A stretch of DNA of 64,000 nucleotides from Aureibaculum algae (GTDB lineage: Bacteria; Bacteroidota; Bacteroidia; Flavobacteriales; Flavobacteriaceae): NCBI RefSeq assembly GCF_006065315.1, contig NZ_CP040749.1:2804501-2868500 (forward strand), given 5' to 3'. Under the pieces are notes generated by a model. It made no database searches, was not told where the DNA came from, and saw nothing but the letters and a program-made list of their open reading frames with translations. The position numbers were made by a program, and so were the translations under genes. This document shows positions 52,932-62,622 of this stretch, piece after piece (within the stretch, counting starts at the first letter, position 1; the number at the start of each line of letters is the position of its first letter).

Positions 52932-53284
52932 ACCTTTATTTTTAAATTTTATACTTATTATACGTACTCTTTTAGACTATAGTAGCCTTGCGAATAAATA
53001 TATTATATATTCTAAATGAAAAGATGGACTAATATTTCAAAAACATGGACAAATTCGACCTTAAATTGTTACAATCTAAATGTTTATAAATGGGGCTTGA
53101 AAAATATTTTCAATTAAAAGAAGAAATAACAGTCTCTTTTAAATATTTAAAAAAAGTAAAGAATAATACATTTTTCCATGTTTTTGAATAAAAAATCCAT
53201 TCTACAACTCTCCATCTTCAGTAATTTTAACAAAATATTAATAACAATAAATAATTAACTTAAATTTTAACTAAACAATTAAAT
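52932..53284. other. Divergent intergenic region inositol oxygenase / SusC fragment
   Basis: 353 bp with no gene; it must hold the promoters of both. No full consensus was seen; the AT-rich tail before 53285 is typical of SusC leaders. Confidence 0.4.
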
Positions 53285-53950
53285 ATGGAAAAATTAAAAC
53301 TCTTACTAATTGTCTTTATGGTAGGTTTTTCAGTTAATACATGGGCACAAACTACGGTGTCAGGTACAGTATTAGATGATTTAAAGGAACCTTTACCAGG
53401 AGCAAGCGTTGTTGTAAAAGGTACAAACAATGGAGTTGTTACAGATTTTGATGGTAAATTCACTATTACCGTTAAAAACGAAAATGCTCGTTTATTAATC
53501 TCATTTATTGGATTTGAAACGAAGGAAATCAGCTTAGATGGATCATCTAATTACACCGTTCAATTAGAAGTCGGTGCAAATGCTTTAGACGAAGTAGTTG
53601 TTATTGGTTACGGTTCTGTAAAAAAGACAGATTTAACAGGTGCCGTTGCATCCATTAGTGCAGCCACCATAACGGAACAGAAAAAAACAGATATTGGTCA
53701 AGCAATTCAAGGTAGAATAGCTGGGGTAGATGTTAGAGCATTAAGTAATAAACCTGGTGCTCCACTTTCAATTGATATTAGGGGTAATACAGTAATAAAA
53801 AATAATGATGCAGGTCGTGATGGGATTAGTGATAATCTTGCGAGTGACCTTTCAAAACCACTTTATGTAGTTGATGGAATATTTTTTGCCAATAACAAAT
53901 TATCAATTCTTGATCTTAAAACATTTATTACAAATGGTTTAGACAAGTAA
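53285..53950 (+). pseudogene. Truncated SusC-type TonB-linked receptor (5' fragment)
   Basis: 221 codons of what should be a receptor of about 1000 aa. Signal MEKLKLLLIVFMVGFSVNTWAQ; CarboxypepD_reg-like domain (GTVLDDLKEPLPGASVVVKGTNNG, GFETKEISL); linker DEVVVIGYGSVKKTDLTGAVASIS; plug (QAIQGRIAGVDV, DLSKPLYVVDGIFF). Then the frame continues into antisense of the facing sensor gene and stops at 53950. The beta-barrel is absent, so the product cannot form a receptor. No SusD follows. The break falls at about 53878-53890. Confidence 0.9.
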
Positions 53951-56900
53951 GCATCTGCTCCATTATCATAACCTACTATTCGATCCTCCGCCAAGGTTCT
54001 TGCCGTCAATAAAATCACCGGTATATGAGAGGTTTCTAAGTCCGTTTTTATTAATTTACACATTTCAAATCCATCCATTTTAGGCATCATAACATCACTA
54101 ATTACAACATCTGGATAGTACTTTTTAACCATTTTCAATCCCTCCTTGCCATTGACTGCTTCTTTTATTGTGTATGCATCCTTTAAGTCATTTTTCAAAT
54201 GGACTCTTAACTCTTTATTATCTTCAACTATAAGAATTACAGGTAAGTCTTTATTAACTTTAATACCCTTTTCTTTTTTAGGATCTACTGATACATTATC
54301 ATTTGATATTATCATGTTATACTCAACGGCCTTCATGGAATTGATTAGATACTCATTCTTAACATTTTCAACTTTTTTAGATTTAGAATTTACATCTAAT
54401 GGTAATTTCACAATGAATTTACTTCCTTTTTTACGTTTGCTGTCTAAAGATATTTTTCCTCCATGCAGTTCAACCAATCCTTTAGTAAAATTAAGTCCAA
54501 TTCCTGTTCCTGATTTAGTTTCATCTACATTATAAAATCGAGAAAAAATGCGATTCTGTTGTTCTTTGTCTAATCCTACACCCGTATCTTCAACTATTAT
54601 CTCAATATATCTATTTAATTTTCTACCTTTAAATAATGTAAAAGTAGATTTACTTTCCTTCTCCTTTGAGGTATTAATTGTTACAGAGATACTACCTTCA
54701 TTATTTGTAAATTTAATAGCGTTAGAAACTAAATTGGTAATGATCTTTTCTACCTTGTCAAAATCAAAAAGACATTTTATACTTTTAGATGTACTTTCAA
54801 AAGTATAGTCAATCTCTTTCTTTTTAGCCAAATCTTTAAAAAGAGCAAAAATATCGTGGCTAAATTTCACAATATCTCCCTTTTCTAATTGCAATGGAGA
54901 CATACCGGCATCCATTTTTCTATAATCTAGTAATTGATCTACTAAATGCATTAATCGTCTAGCACTACGTTGTATTGATGTAGCTGACCGTTTAGTAACT
55001 TCAGGGTCATTATTAAAGTTTGCTAAAATCTTATTTACCGGATTTAATATAAGCGTTAAGGGTGTTCTAAATTCATGCGACACATTTACAAAAAACTGAA
55101 GTTGTTTTTGGTCTAGTTCATGCCGTTGAGCCTCTTGAATTTTTAGTGTATAATAGTGTATGACAGCAAATAAAATAAGAGCTCCAATTATAAAATAAAC
55201 GAAATAAGCCCACCAAGTTCTCCAAATTGGAGGGGCAATCACTATATTGATAAAGGCCATTTTAGCCGAATCCCAATCTCCGGTTATTGATGCTTTAACT
55301 TCGAACGTATAATTACCTGGTTCTAAATTTGAAAGATTAACAACTCTATTAGAACCTAAATTTATAAACTCATTATCAAGACCTTGCATTCTATAAGCAT
55401 ATTGTACTTGTTCTGAATTATCAAAATATAAAGCTACAAACTCAAATGAAATATAATTTTCATCATAGTTCAAATTCAAATCCTTAATTTTTGAAATCCC
55501 ATTATTTAAAAGTACTCGTCCATTAATAGAATCTCCTTCAACTACTATTTTATTATTCAACCTAAAATTTGTTATTTGAGGCTGTAACTCTACTAAACTA
55601 GGGGCTTTTATATCATTGGGCTGAAATATATTAAAACCATTTATTCCACCAATTATAATCCGACCATTTTTAGTTTTCTCAATTGATTTACTTTGAAATT
55701 CAGGCCCTTGTAATCCATCATGTGCATTGAAATTTTTAAACTGATGTGTTTGAGGGTTTAATAAGGACAAACCACTTTTAGTTGTTATCCAAAGGTTATA
55801 ATTATCATCCTCTTTTATACCTACAACTAGATTATTAGGTAGTCCATTTTGAGAAGAATATGAATTCAATAGATGTAACGTGCTATCTAATTTAAATACA
55901 CCATTGTCAGACCCTATCCAAATATTTCCATTATGATCTTCTGTTACATAGTTTATTCCACCTCCTTCTAAACCTTTTTCTTTAATAAGTTTAAACTTAA
56001 TATCTTTTGGTATATATTCATCTAATTGGTTTAAATCAACAACATTTAAACCCAGAGCTGTACCAATAAACAAACGATTTTTAGAATCAATGAACGTGCA
56101 GATTACAGAATTACTAACCAGACCGTTTTCTTTTGCAAATGTGTTTTTATAATTAGAAAATTGTTCAGTTAGCGGGTCATAAAGGCTTAAACCTTCGGTT
56201 CTTAACCCAAACCATATCCTATTTTTATTATCTTCTACCCCTGACCATACTGAACTTTGACCAATGGAGAGTGAATCTTTTACATCATGCAAAAACGTAT
56301 CAAATGTATTTGTTTTTGGATTAAATTTGTTAACACCCCCGTCTAAAGTACATACCCAAATAAATCCGTCATGACTTTCAAATGTGTATAAAATTTTATT
56401 TGAACTAAGACCATTACGAAGATTAGGATTACGACTAAAATGTTTAAACGATTTTGTTTTTTCATCAAAAAGATTCATACCTCCATCGTAGGCACTTATC
56501 CAAATCCTTCCTTTTGAATCTTCTAAAACTGATTGTACCGTTTTTTGATTTAGTCCATTTAAATTATTGGGCTGATAGTAATAATGACCAAAAGCATAAT
56601 TAGAAGGATCTAATTTACTAACTCCTTTATCATAACTTCCAATCCAATAAATGCCTTTATTATCTTCAAATATTTTACTAGGCTTATTATTTGGAAGGGT
56701 AAAAGGATCTGAAAAATCATTTACAATGTGCTGTTGTAACTCTACAACATCATCCTTTTTATTAAACAAATACAATCCAAATGCATCGGTTGAAATCCAA
56801 AAGAGGCCTTTTGAATCTTGAAACATATCTAATATTGGAGTGTTTTTATCTACTACAGAAATATGTTTAAATGTATTTTGCTTCGTATTCCACAAAATCA

Positions 56901-57666
56901 AATTGGAAAGATCATTACCTATCCAAAAATCACCATCACTATCAATAAAAACCCTTTTGGGTATGTGATTAAGTTCATAGCTTCTATTATTTTTAATTAA
57001 AACCCGGTCGAAATTATTTTTTTTATAATTATACCTATTGAGATGTTGACCATTAGTACCTATCCATATAATATCTTTTTCATCCTTTACTATAACATTT
57101 ACATTGTTATTATCTATAGAGTTTGGGTTCGTTTGATCATTTATATAATATGAAAATTTATAGTTATCTATATTAATACTATCATCACCTAAATTAATTT
57201 TTATAATTCCATTATTTGTTCCTACCCATATTGTATTATTAATACTATCATAAAATAAATCATTAATTATTTTTTGTGTTCCATTGGCTAATGATAAATC
57301 ACGGTAAAGGTTAATTCGTATAAAATTATTCTTTTCCTTAACAAATAAGTTCAAACCATTATTTGTACCCACCCAAAGGTTACCTTCATTATCTTCAGTT
57401 ATTGCATTAATTCTATTATTACTTATAGACTTTGAATCATTTAATACAGATTTAAAAATTTCAAATTCATATCCATTATATTTATTTAAACCGTCAATAG
57501 TACCAAACCATAAAAATCCTTCTTTATCTTGAAAAATTTCGACACAAGTACTGCTTGACAGCCCATTATAAGTATCTAAGTTCTCAAACTTTAAATTGTT
57601 GAATTGACTAAAAACTAGATTAGTAATTAAACAGAAGCTGTAAATAATGTAGTTTTTAACACTCAT
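53863..57666 (-). CDS. Hybrid two-component sensor, C-terminally truncated (no HTH)
   Basis: A 1267-aa HTCS-like protein. Signal MSVKNYIIYSFCLITNLVFSQ; many Reg_prop repeats (WFGTIDGLNKYNG, WVGTNNGLNLF, WIGS repeated); Y_Y_Y domain near 740-815; membrane helix about 825-845; HisKA VSHEFRTPLTLI (about 864); HATPase NLVSNAIKFTNNEG and GTGIGLNFTKGLV; receiver with VISDVMMPKMDGFEM (phospho-Asp near 1192) and LSKPF. It ends KNIPSTT, only about 20 residues after the receiver, with no AraC HTH. The complete HTCS at 9649 has about 100 more. It cannot bind DNA by itself, so signalling to the locus is probably broken. Confidence 0.88.
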   Translation of the reverse strand: MSVKNYIIYSFCLITNLVFSQFNNLKFENLDTYNGLSSSTCVEIFQDKEGFLWFGTIDGLNKYNGYEFEIFKSVLNDSKSISNNRINAITEDNEGNLWVGTNNGLNLFVKEKNNFIRINLYRDLSLANGTQKIINDLFYDSINNTIWVGTNNGIIKINLGDDSINIDNYKFSYYINDQTNPNSIDNNNVNVIVKDEKDIIWIGTNGQHLNRYNYKKNNFDRVLIKNNRSYELNHIPKRVFIDSDGDFWIGNDLSNLILWNTKQNTFKHISVVDKNTPILDMFQDSKGLFWISTDAFGLYLFNKKDDVVELQQHIVNDFSDPFTLPNNKPSKIFEDNKGIYWIGSYDKGVSKLDPSNYAFGHYYYQPNNLNGLNQKTVQSVLEDSKGRIWISAYDGGMNLFDEKTKSFKHFSRNPNLRNGLSSNKILYTFESHDGFIWVCTLDGGVNKFNPKTNTFDTFLHDVKDSLSIGQSSVWSGVEDNKNRIWFGLRTEGLSLYDPLTEQFSNYKNTFAKENGLVSNSVICTFIDSKNRLFIGTALGLNVVDLNQLDEYIPKDIKFKLIKEKGLEGGGINYVTEDHNGNIWIGSDNGVFKLDSTLHLLNSYSSQNGLPNNLVVGIKEDDNYNLWITTKSGLSLLNPQTHQFKNFNAHDGLQGPEFQSKSIEKTKNGRIIIGGINGFNIFQPNDIKAPSLVELQPQITNFRLNNKIVVEGDSINGRVLLNNGISKIKDLNLNYDENYISFEFVALYFDNSEQVQYAYRMQGLDNEFINLGSNRVVNLSNLEPGNYTFEVKASITGDWDSAKMAFINIVIAPPIWRTWWAYFVYFIIGALILFAVIHYYTLKIQEAQRHELDQKQLQFFVNVSHEFRTPLTLILNPVNKILANFNNDPEVTKRSATSIQRSARRLMHLVDQLLDYRKMDAGMSPLQLEKGDIVKFSHDIFALFKDLAKKKEIDYTFESTSKSIKCLFDFDKVEKIITNLVSNAIKFTNNEGSISVTINTSKEKESKSTFTLFKGRKLNRYIEIIVEDTGVGLDKEQQNRIFSRFYNVDETKSGTGIGLNFTKGLVELHGGKISLDSKRKKGSKFIVKLPLDVNSKSKKVENVKNEYLINSMKAVEYNMIISNDNVSVDPKKEKGIKVNKDLPVILIVEDNKELRVHLKNDLKDAYTIKEAVNGKEGLKMVKKYYPDVVISDVMMPKMDGFEMCKLIKTDLETSHIPVILLTARTLAEDRIVGYDNGADAYLSKPFVINVLRSRIDNLLLAKNIPSTT

Positions 57667-57998
57667 ATTTAATGTGTAATAATTCAATTAGAAAACTCCA
57701 ATTAATATTTTAGTGTTTCTGTAATTTATAGATTTCTATAAATTTACTTCAATCATGGTAGTTTGAAATAAACCATTGCCACCAATTTTTCCTTGAAAAG
57801 TCGTATTAATCAAGTAATGTCGAAGATAATAATTTAAGTTTTAATTCCAAATTTAATAGTATTTCTTTTGACAATATACCACATTTCAACTTTATCGATA
57901 AAATATCGGTATCCATTCTTTTAGAATTAAAATTAAATGAAGATTCAACAATCAGATTCGAAGAAAAACAAATCGAATAAAAGATATAAAAACGAAAA
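57667..57998. other. Intergenic stretch between truncated sensor and tRNA terminator
   Basis: No gene seen; it contains the promoter region of the sensor but no clear consensus. Confidence 0.4.
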
Positions 57999-58022
57999 AA
58001 GCCTTACAAAAGTAAGGCTTTT
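57999..58022 (-). terminator. Terminator of tRNA-Arg transcript
   Basis: AAAGCCTTAC (57999-58008) pairs with GTAAGGCTTT (58013-58022) with a 4-nt loop; on the minus strand a U-run (TTTTTT) follows. It lies 5 bp from the tRNA 3' end. Confidence 0.85.
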
Positions 58023-58026
58023 CAAG

Positions 58027-58100
<74 letters not shown>

Positions 58101-58120
58101 ATTTGCTAAAATTAGCGGTG

Positions 58121-58150
58121 CAAATATAAAACTTAAGATTAAAATAACAA
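58121..58150 (-). promoter_or_regulatory. Promoter of tRNA-Arg
   Basis: On the minus strand TTG (58150-58148) and TATATTTG (58128-58121) are separated by 19 bp, a perfect Bacteroidota arrangement. The -7 box ends 20 bp before the tRNA 5' end. Confidence 0.75.
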
Positions 58151-58435
58151 TGATTTATCAATTTATTTACGATAAAATTTTACGTTATAAAAATTCAATT
58201 ATTTTTTTCAAAATTATTCATTATAATACTCTGATATCAATCACATTAAGAATAGTATATTTTCATCACTAAGGAAATCTATTTAACATTGTGTAAAAAT
58301 AAAACATACACTATGGAGTAAAATAGTTATTAGTAAGCCTAAAACATACTTGGAAAATGTTTTTTTATTGTTAAAACAATTGAAAGTTTGATTGAAGTAC
58401 TTAGATTATATTTATATTTACAAAAAATTTAAAAA
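58151..58435. other. Intergenic region upstream of sterol desaturase gene
   Basis: No gene. TTTG at 58387-58390 and TATATTTA at 58413-58420 form an imperfect promoter (22-bp spacing, last base A), which would start RNA about 9 nt before the TTG start. Confidence 0.35.
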
Positions 58436-59371
58436 TTGGATTTAACCAACCCCTTAGTCTACGGCGGACCAGCATTTATAGCTTTTATTTTATTAGAATT
58501 AGTTTATAGTAAAACACATGACAACGATGAGTTGTATGAGTGGAAAGATCTTTTTGCAAGTGGAGCCATGGGTCTGGGCTCAGCTATTATAGCCCCCTTA
58601 GTGAAAATAGTTTTTGCTGTTGTTTTATTCAGTTTTGTATATGACTTATTTAATCCACTAGTTGATGGTGTTCCAACAAATATTATGGGATGGGAATCTT
58701 TTGGTTGGGCTTGGTATATTTGGATTATTTGCCAAATAGCCGATGATTTTTCTTATTACTGGTTCCACAGAGCTAATCATGAAATTAGATTCTTATGGGC
58801 GGCACATATTGTACATCATTCTTCAGATAACTTTAATTTGGGTACAGCGGTACGTAACGGTTGGTTTACTGTACTTTACAAACCTTTCTTTTATATGTGG
58901 ATACCTGCAATTGGCTTTCATTACGAAATGCTCATCGTATGTATGGGTATTGAGGCTCTTTGGCAATTTCAATTACACACTAAATATGTACCAAAATTAG
59001 GATTTCTAGAGAAATTTCTAAATTTACATACACAACATCAAGTTCATCACTCTAGAAATATTGAATATATGGATAAGAATCATGGTGGATATTTAAATCT
59101 TTTCGATAAAATGTTTGGAACTTGGAAAGAACTAGACGAAGAAATAGAAATTAAATACGGAGTAACAACACCACCTGCTTCTTATAACCCATTCGTTATT
59201 CTTACACATGAATATGGTGATATATGGAAAGATGTTAAAAGAGCTAAATCTTTTAAAGAAGGATTCATGTACATTTTTGGACCTCCAGGCTGGAGCGTTG
59301 ATGGAAGTTCACTTACTGTTAAACAGCAACAAAAAATATTAAAAAAAGCTGCAATTGGTGCTGATAAATAA
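58436..59371 (+). CDS. Sterol desaturase / fatty acid hydroxylase family protein
   Basis: A 311-aa integral membrane protein with four to six helices. The di-iron histidine motifs are HRANHE (HxxxH), HIVHH and the later HTQHQVHHSRN, with NHGG nearby. A start of TTG at 58436 is used since DLTNPLVYGGPAFIAF is the usual family opening and no ATG occurs for 40 codons. The enzyme would hydroxylate or desaturate a lipid such as a fatty acid or carotenoid at the membrane; the substrate is unknown. Confidence 0.9.
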   Translation: MDLTNPLVYGGPAFIAFILLELVYSKTHDNDELYEWKDLFASGAMGLGSAIIAPLVKIVFAVVLFSFVYDLFNPLVDGVPTNIMGWESFGWAWYIWIICQIADDFSYYWFHRANHEIRFLWAAHIVHHSSDNFNLGTAVRNGWFTVLYKPFFYMWIPAIGFHYEMLIVCMGIEALWQFQLHTKYVPKLGFLEKFLNLHTQHQVHHSRNIEYMDKNHGGYLNLFDKMFGTWKELDEEIEIKYGVTTPPASYNPFVILTHEYGDIWKDVKRAKSFKEGFMYIFGPPGWSVDGSSLTVKQQQKILKKAAIGADK

Positions 59372-59502
59372 TTATTGTCACTAAATTATAAAGCTCACCC
59401 ATTTCTTTAGATAACATTACAAATGCTAAATATGTAATGCCAAAGGTATTAATGTACCTTGATGTTTTATTTTGATATTTTATACTAATTCTGCGAACAT
59501 TG

Positions 59503-60831
59503 ATGGAACAATATTTCATTTTTATTATCATATTTATTATTTCTTTACTTTTAGGTGCTTTTATTGGTAAACTATTAACAAAAGTTGAAACCGAAAAAGA
59601 AAAATCAACCCTAGTTGAACGCAATACAATCCTTAACGAGATAAAAACTAATGCAGAAAAAACAATTTCGGACCTTCAATTAGAATATAGTCAACTTCAA
59701 GTTGAAAAAGAGCAAATAGTAAAAGTAACTATTCAGCAAGATGCCTCTATTAACAATTTAAATGAAAAGCTTTCAAATCAGAAACACGAGCTTGAAAATA
59801 TTCAAGAAAAATTCACCAAAGAATTTGAAAACTTAGCCAATAAAATATTAGAAGAAAAATCGAGTAAATTCACGCTACAAAATAAAGAGAATATAAAAAA
59901 TATTTTAACCCCATTAAACGAAAAAATTAAACTTTTTGAAGATAAAGTTGATAAAACACATAGAGAAAGTATCGATTACCATGCGGCGTTAAGACAGCAA
60001 ATAATTGGCTTAAAAGAGTTAAACCAGCAAATGAGTAAAGAAGCTGTTAATCTTACAAAAGCTCTAAAAGGGGATAGTAAAACACAAGGGAATTGGGGAG
60101 AACTTATTTTAGAACGTGTGTTAGAAAAATCTGGTTTAGAAAAAGATAGAGAATATTTTTTGGAAAAAAGTTTTAATACAAAGGCCCTTAATAAAACAAG
60201 ACTAAGACCCGACGTTATTATCAATCTTCCTGATAATAAGAAAATGATTATTGATTCTAAGGTCTCTTTAACCGATTATGAAAAATATGCTAATGCAGAA
60301 GATGATAGTGATAAAGAACGCTATTTAAAAGACCATATTCATTCTCTCAACAGACATGTTACGCAATTGTCTGAAAAAAAATATGAAGATATTTACGAAA
60401 TAGAATCTCCTGATTTTGTATTGTTATTTGTTCCTATTGAACCCGCATTTGCTGTTGCCATAAACGCAGACAATCAATTGTACAATAAAGCTTTTGAAAA
60501 GAACATTGTTATCGTTACCCCTTCTACCCTTCTTGCTACCTTAAGAACCATAGATAGTATGTGGCAAAATGAAAAACAACAACGAAATGCCGTTGAAATT
60601 GCCCGTCAAGCAGGAGCTTTATATGATAAATTTGAAGGCTTCGTAATTGATTTAACTAAAGTTGGTAAAAAAATGGACGAAGCAAAAAGTGAGTATAAAG
60701 GAGCAATGAATAAATTAGTTGAAGGAAGAGGAAATCTAATTACCAGTGTTGAGAAAATTAAAAAATTAGGAGCCAAAGCTAAAAAAGCCTTACCTCAAAA
60801 AATAATTGAAAGGGCAAAAGATGAAGATTAA
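59503..60831 (+). CDS. rmuC: DNA recombination protein RmuC
   Basis: A 442-aa protein. N-terminal membrane helix FIFIIIFIISLLLGAFIGKLL, a long coiled coil (about 30-135), then the RmuC domain with GDSKTQGNWGELILERVLEKSGLEKDREYF and RLRPDVIINLPDNKKMIIDSKVSLTDYEKY, FVLLFVPIEPAFAVA and STLLATLRTIDSMW. It limits inversions and other recombination in E. coli; a nuclease-like fold is predicted. ATG at 59503 is one codon inside a TTG. It converges on glyA with a shared terminator. Confidence 0.93.
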   Translation: MEQYFIFIIIFIISLLLGAFIGKLLTKVETEKEKSTLVERNTILNEIKTNAEKTISDLQLEYSQLQVEKEQIVKVTIQQDASINNLNEKLSNQKHELENIQEKFTKEFENLANKILEEKSSKFTLQNKENIKNILTPLNEKIKLFEDKVDKTHRESIDYHAALRQQIIGLKELNQQMSKEAVNLTKALKGDSKTQGNWGELILERVLEKSGLEKDREYFLEKSFNTKALNKTRLRPDVIINLPDNKKMIIDSKVSLTDYEKYANAEDDSDKERYLKDHIHSLNRHVTQLSEKKYEDIYEIESPDFVLLFVPIEPAFAVAINADNQLYNKAFEKNIVIVTPSTLLATLRTIDSMWQNEKQQRNAVEIARQAGALYDKFEGFVIDLTKVGKKMDEAKSEYKGAMNKLVEGRGNLITSVEKIKKLGAKAKKALPQKIIERAKDED

Positions 60832-61036
60832 TCATATTTTTTGTAACATTTCCAATCATAATAATACTATTGAAGCCTAAATATTGTAAAGATCATTGTT
60901 GTAATTTTAAAAGAAAGAGGTGATTATTTAACTTTACACTAAATGAGAAGTGTTAGATAGCGTTTATATAAATGGAAAATTCACTTAACATCGTTAAAAA
61001 GAGATGAATTTTGGTAATACAATAATTATAAGAATA

Positions 61037-61066
61037 AAAAAAGCGAGCTCATGAGCTCGCTTTTTT
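61037..61066. terminator. Bidirectional terminator between rmuC and glyA
   Basis: AAAAAAGCGAGCTC (61037-61050) and GAGCTCGCTTTTTT (61053-61066) form a perfect 14-bp palindrome. It has A and T runs on both sides, so it can stop transcription from both genes. Confidence 0.9.
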
Positions 61067-61084
61067 ATATAATAAAATATCAAT

Positions 61085-62359
61085 TTAAGAATTAAATAAG
61101 GGTCTATGACTCATCATTTCATTTACTTTTTCTGCTACTGCTTCTAAAGCATCTTCATTTTGATAGTTAGTTATTACTTCATCAATAAAACCAACAATAA
61201 TAGGCATATCATCTTCTTTAAGTCCACGTGTAGTAATTGCGGCAGCTCCAATTCTAATTCCTGATGTTACAAATGGTGATTGTGTATCAAACGGAACCAT
61301 ATTTTTATTCACTGTAATATCTGCTTTTACGAGAGCATTTTCTGCTTCTTTTCCAGTAATATTTTTATTTCGAAGGTCAATCAACATCATATGATTGTCG
61401 GTTCCTCCGGAAATTAAATCATACCCTTTTGCTACAAACGCTTTTGCTAATGCTGCTGCATTCTTTTTTACCTGTAATTGATAAAATAAAAATTCATCAG
61501 TCAATGCTTCTCCAAAAGCAATCGCCTTAGCGGCAATAATATGTTCTAATGGTCCACCTTGATTTCCAGGAAATACAGCAGAATTTAAATAAGAAGACAT
61601 CATCTTTGGCTTACCACTTTTTAATGTAACTCCCCAAGGGTTTTCAAAATCTTTACCCATCATAATCATTCCTCCTCTTGGACCACGCAATGTTTTATGT
61701 GTAGTTGTAGTAACAACGTGACAATGTGGCAAAGGGTCATTTAAAATACCTTTTGCTATTAATCCAGCAGGGTGTGATATATCTGCAACTAATAAAGCAC
61801 CAACACTATCCGCAATTTCTCTAAATTTTTTAAAATCTATATCTCTAGAATAAGCAGAAGCTCCTGCAATAATTAACTTTGGTCTTTCCTTATTAGCAGT
61901 TTCTTGAATTTTATTATAATTTAAAATCCCTGTTTCTTTATCAACGCCATAAAAAGAGGTTTCATAAAGAACACCTGAAAAATTTACTGGTGAACCATGT
62001 GTTAAATGTCCACCATGAGACAAATCAAAACCTAAAATTTTATCTCCTGGTTTTAATAATGCGAAAAACACTGCTGAATTTGCTTGAGAACCTGAGTGTG
62101 GCTGCACATTTACATATGCAGCTCCAAATAAAGCCTTAGCTCTATCAATAGCTATTTGTTCAACAACATCTACGACTTCACATCCTCCGTAATAACGTTT
62201 ACCAGGATATCCTTCGGCATATTTATTTGTTAATACAGAACCTGCAGCTTCCATTACCTGTTCACTTACAAAATTTTCTGAAGCAATCAATTCAAGTCCA
62301 TTGAGTTGTCGCTGTTTTTCTTCTTCTATTAAATCAAAAATTTCTTGATCACGTTGCAT
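61085..62359 (-). CDS. glyA: Serine hydroxymethyltransferase
   Basis: A 424-aa PLP enzyme that interconverts serine and glycine with tetrahydrofolate. Start 62359 ([18 protein letters not shown]) is chosen since family members begin there; a longer frame to 62458 adds 33 unrelated residues. [45 protein letters not shown] (PLP Lys) and [11 protein letters not shown] are diagnostic. Confidence 0.97.
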   Translation of the reverse strand: MQRDQEIFDLIEEEKQRQLNGLELIASENFVSEQVMEAAGSVLTNKYAEGYPGKRYYGGCEVVDVVEQIAIDRAKALFGAAYVNVQPHSGSQANSAVFFALLKPGDKILGFDLSHGGHLTHGSPVNFSGVLYETSFYGVDKETGILNYNKIQETANKERPKLIIAGASAYSRDIDFKKFREIADSVGALLVADISHPAGLIAKGILNDPLPHCHVVTTTTHKTLRGPRGGMIMMGKDFENPWGVTLKSGKPKMMSSYLNSAVFPGNQGGPLEHIIAAKAIAFGEALTDEFLFYQLQVKKNAAALAKAFVAKGYDLISGGTDNHMMLIDLRNKNITGKEAENALVKADITVNKNMVPFDTQSPFVTSGIRIGAAAITTRGLKEDDMPIIVGFIDEVITNYQNEDALEAVAEKVNEMMSHRPLFNS

Positions 62360-62568
62360 TGTAATTGTTTTATAAAAAAACCTATTTAAAACTTTCAAAT
62401 GATTGGAATAATATTCTTTTAAAACCCTTATAAACTTTTTAAATTTTAAGTTTTTCAACTATGTATTAAAAAAGTCTCCAAATTGCCATAAAATTGCTAA
62501 TTTTCAAATCGATTTAAAAAGTTCAAATCAGTTCTATGTTAAAGTGATGCCAAAAATACTAATTTCAT

Positions 62569-62598
62569 TTTGCAAAAACATATAAACTTATATATTTG
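62569..62598 (+). promoter_or_regulatory. Promoter of fumarylacetoacetase gene
   Basis: TTTG (62569-62572), 18 bp, TATATTTG (62591-62598): near-perfect Bacteroidota promoter, with RNA starting near 62604, about 20 nt before the ATG at 62623. Confidence 0.75.
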
Positions 62599-62622
62599 AA
62601 TAAAATTTTATACAATTAAAAG

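Noticed and set aside
53285..53950. A natural short carboxypeptidase-regulatory-like protein
   Set aside because: The plug domain is cut in mid-domain after YVVDGIFF and the last about 20 codons are antisense of the sensor gene, so truncation is the simpler reading.
54146..54808. Plus-strand ORFs opposite the truncated sensor
   Set aside because: They are antisense to kinase and receiver motifs that are clearly coding on the minus strand.
62360..62458. N-terminal extension of GlyA
   Set aside because: The added 33 residues are not part of the family; [14 protein letters not shown] is the usual start.
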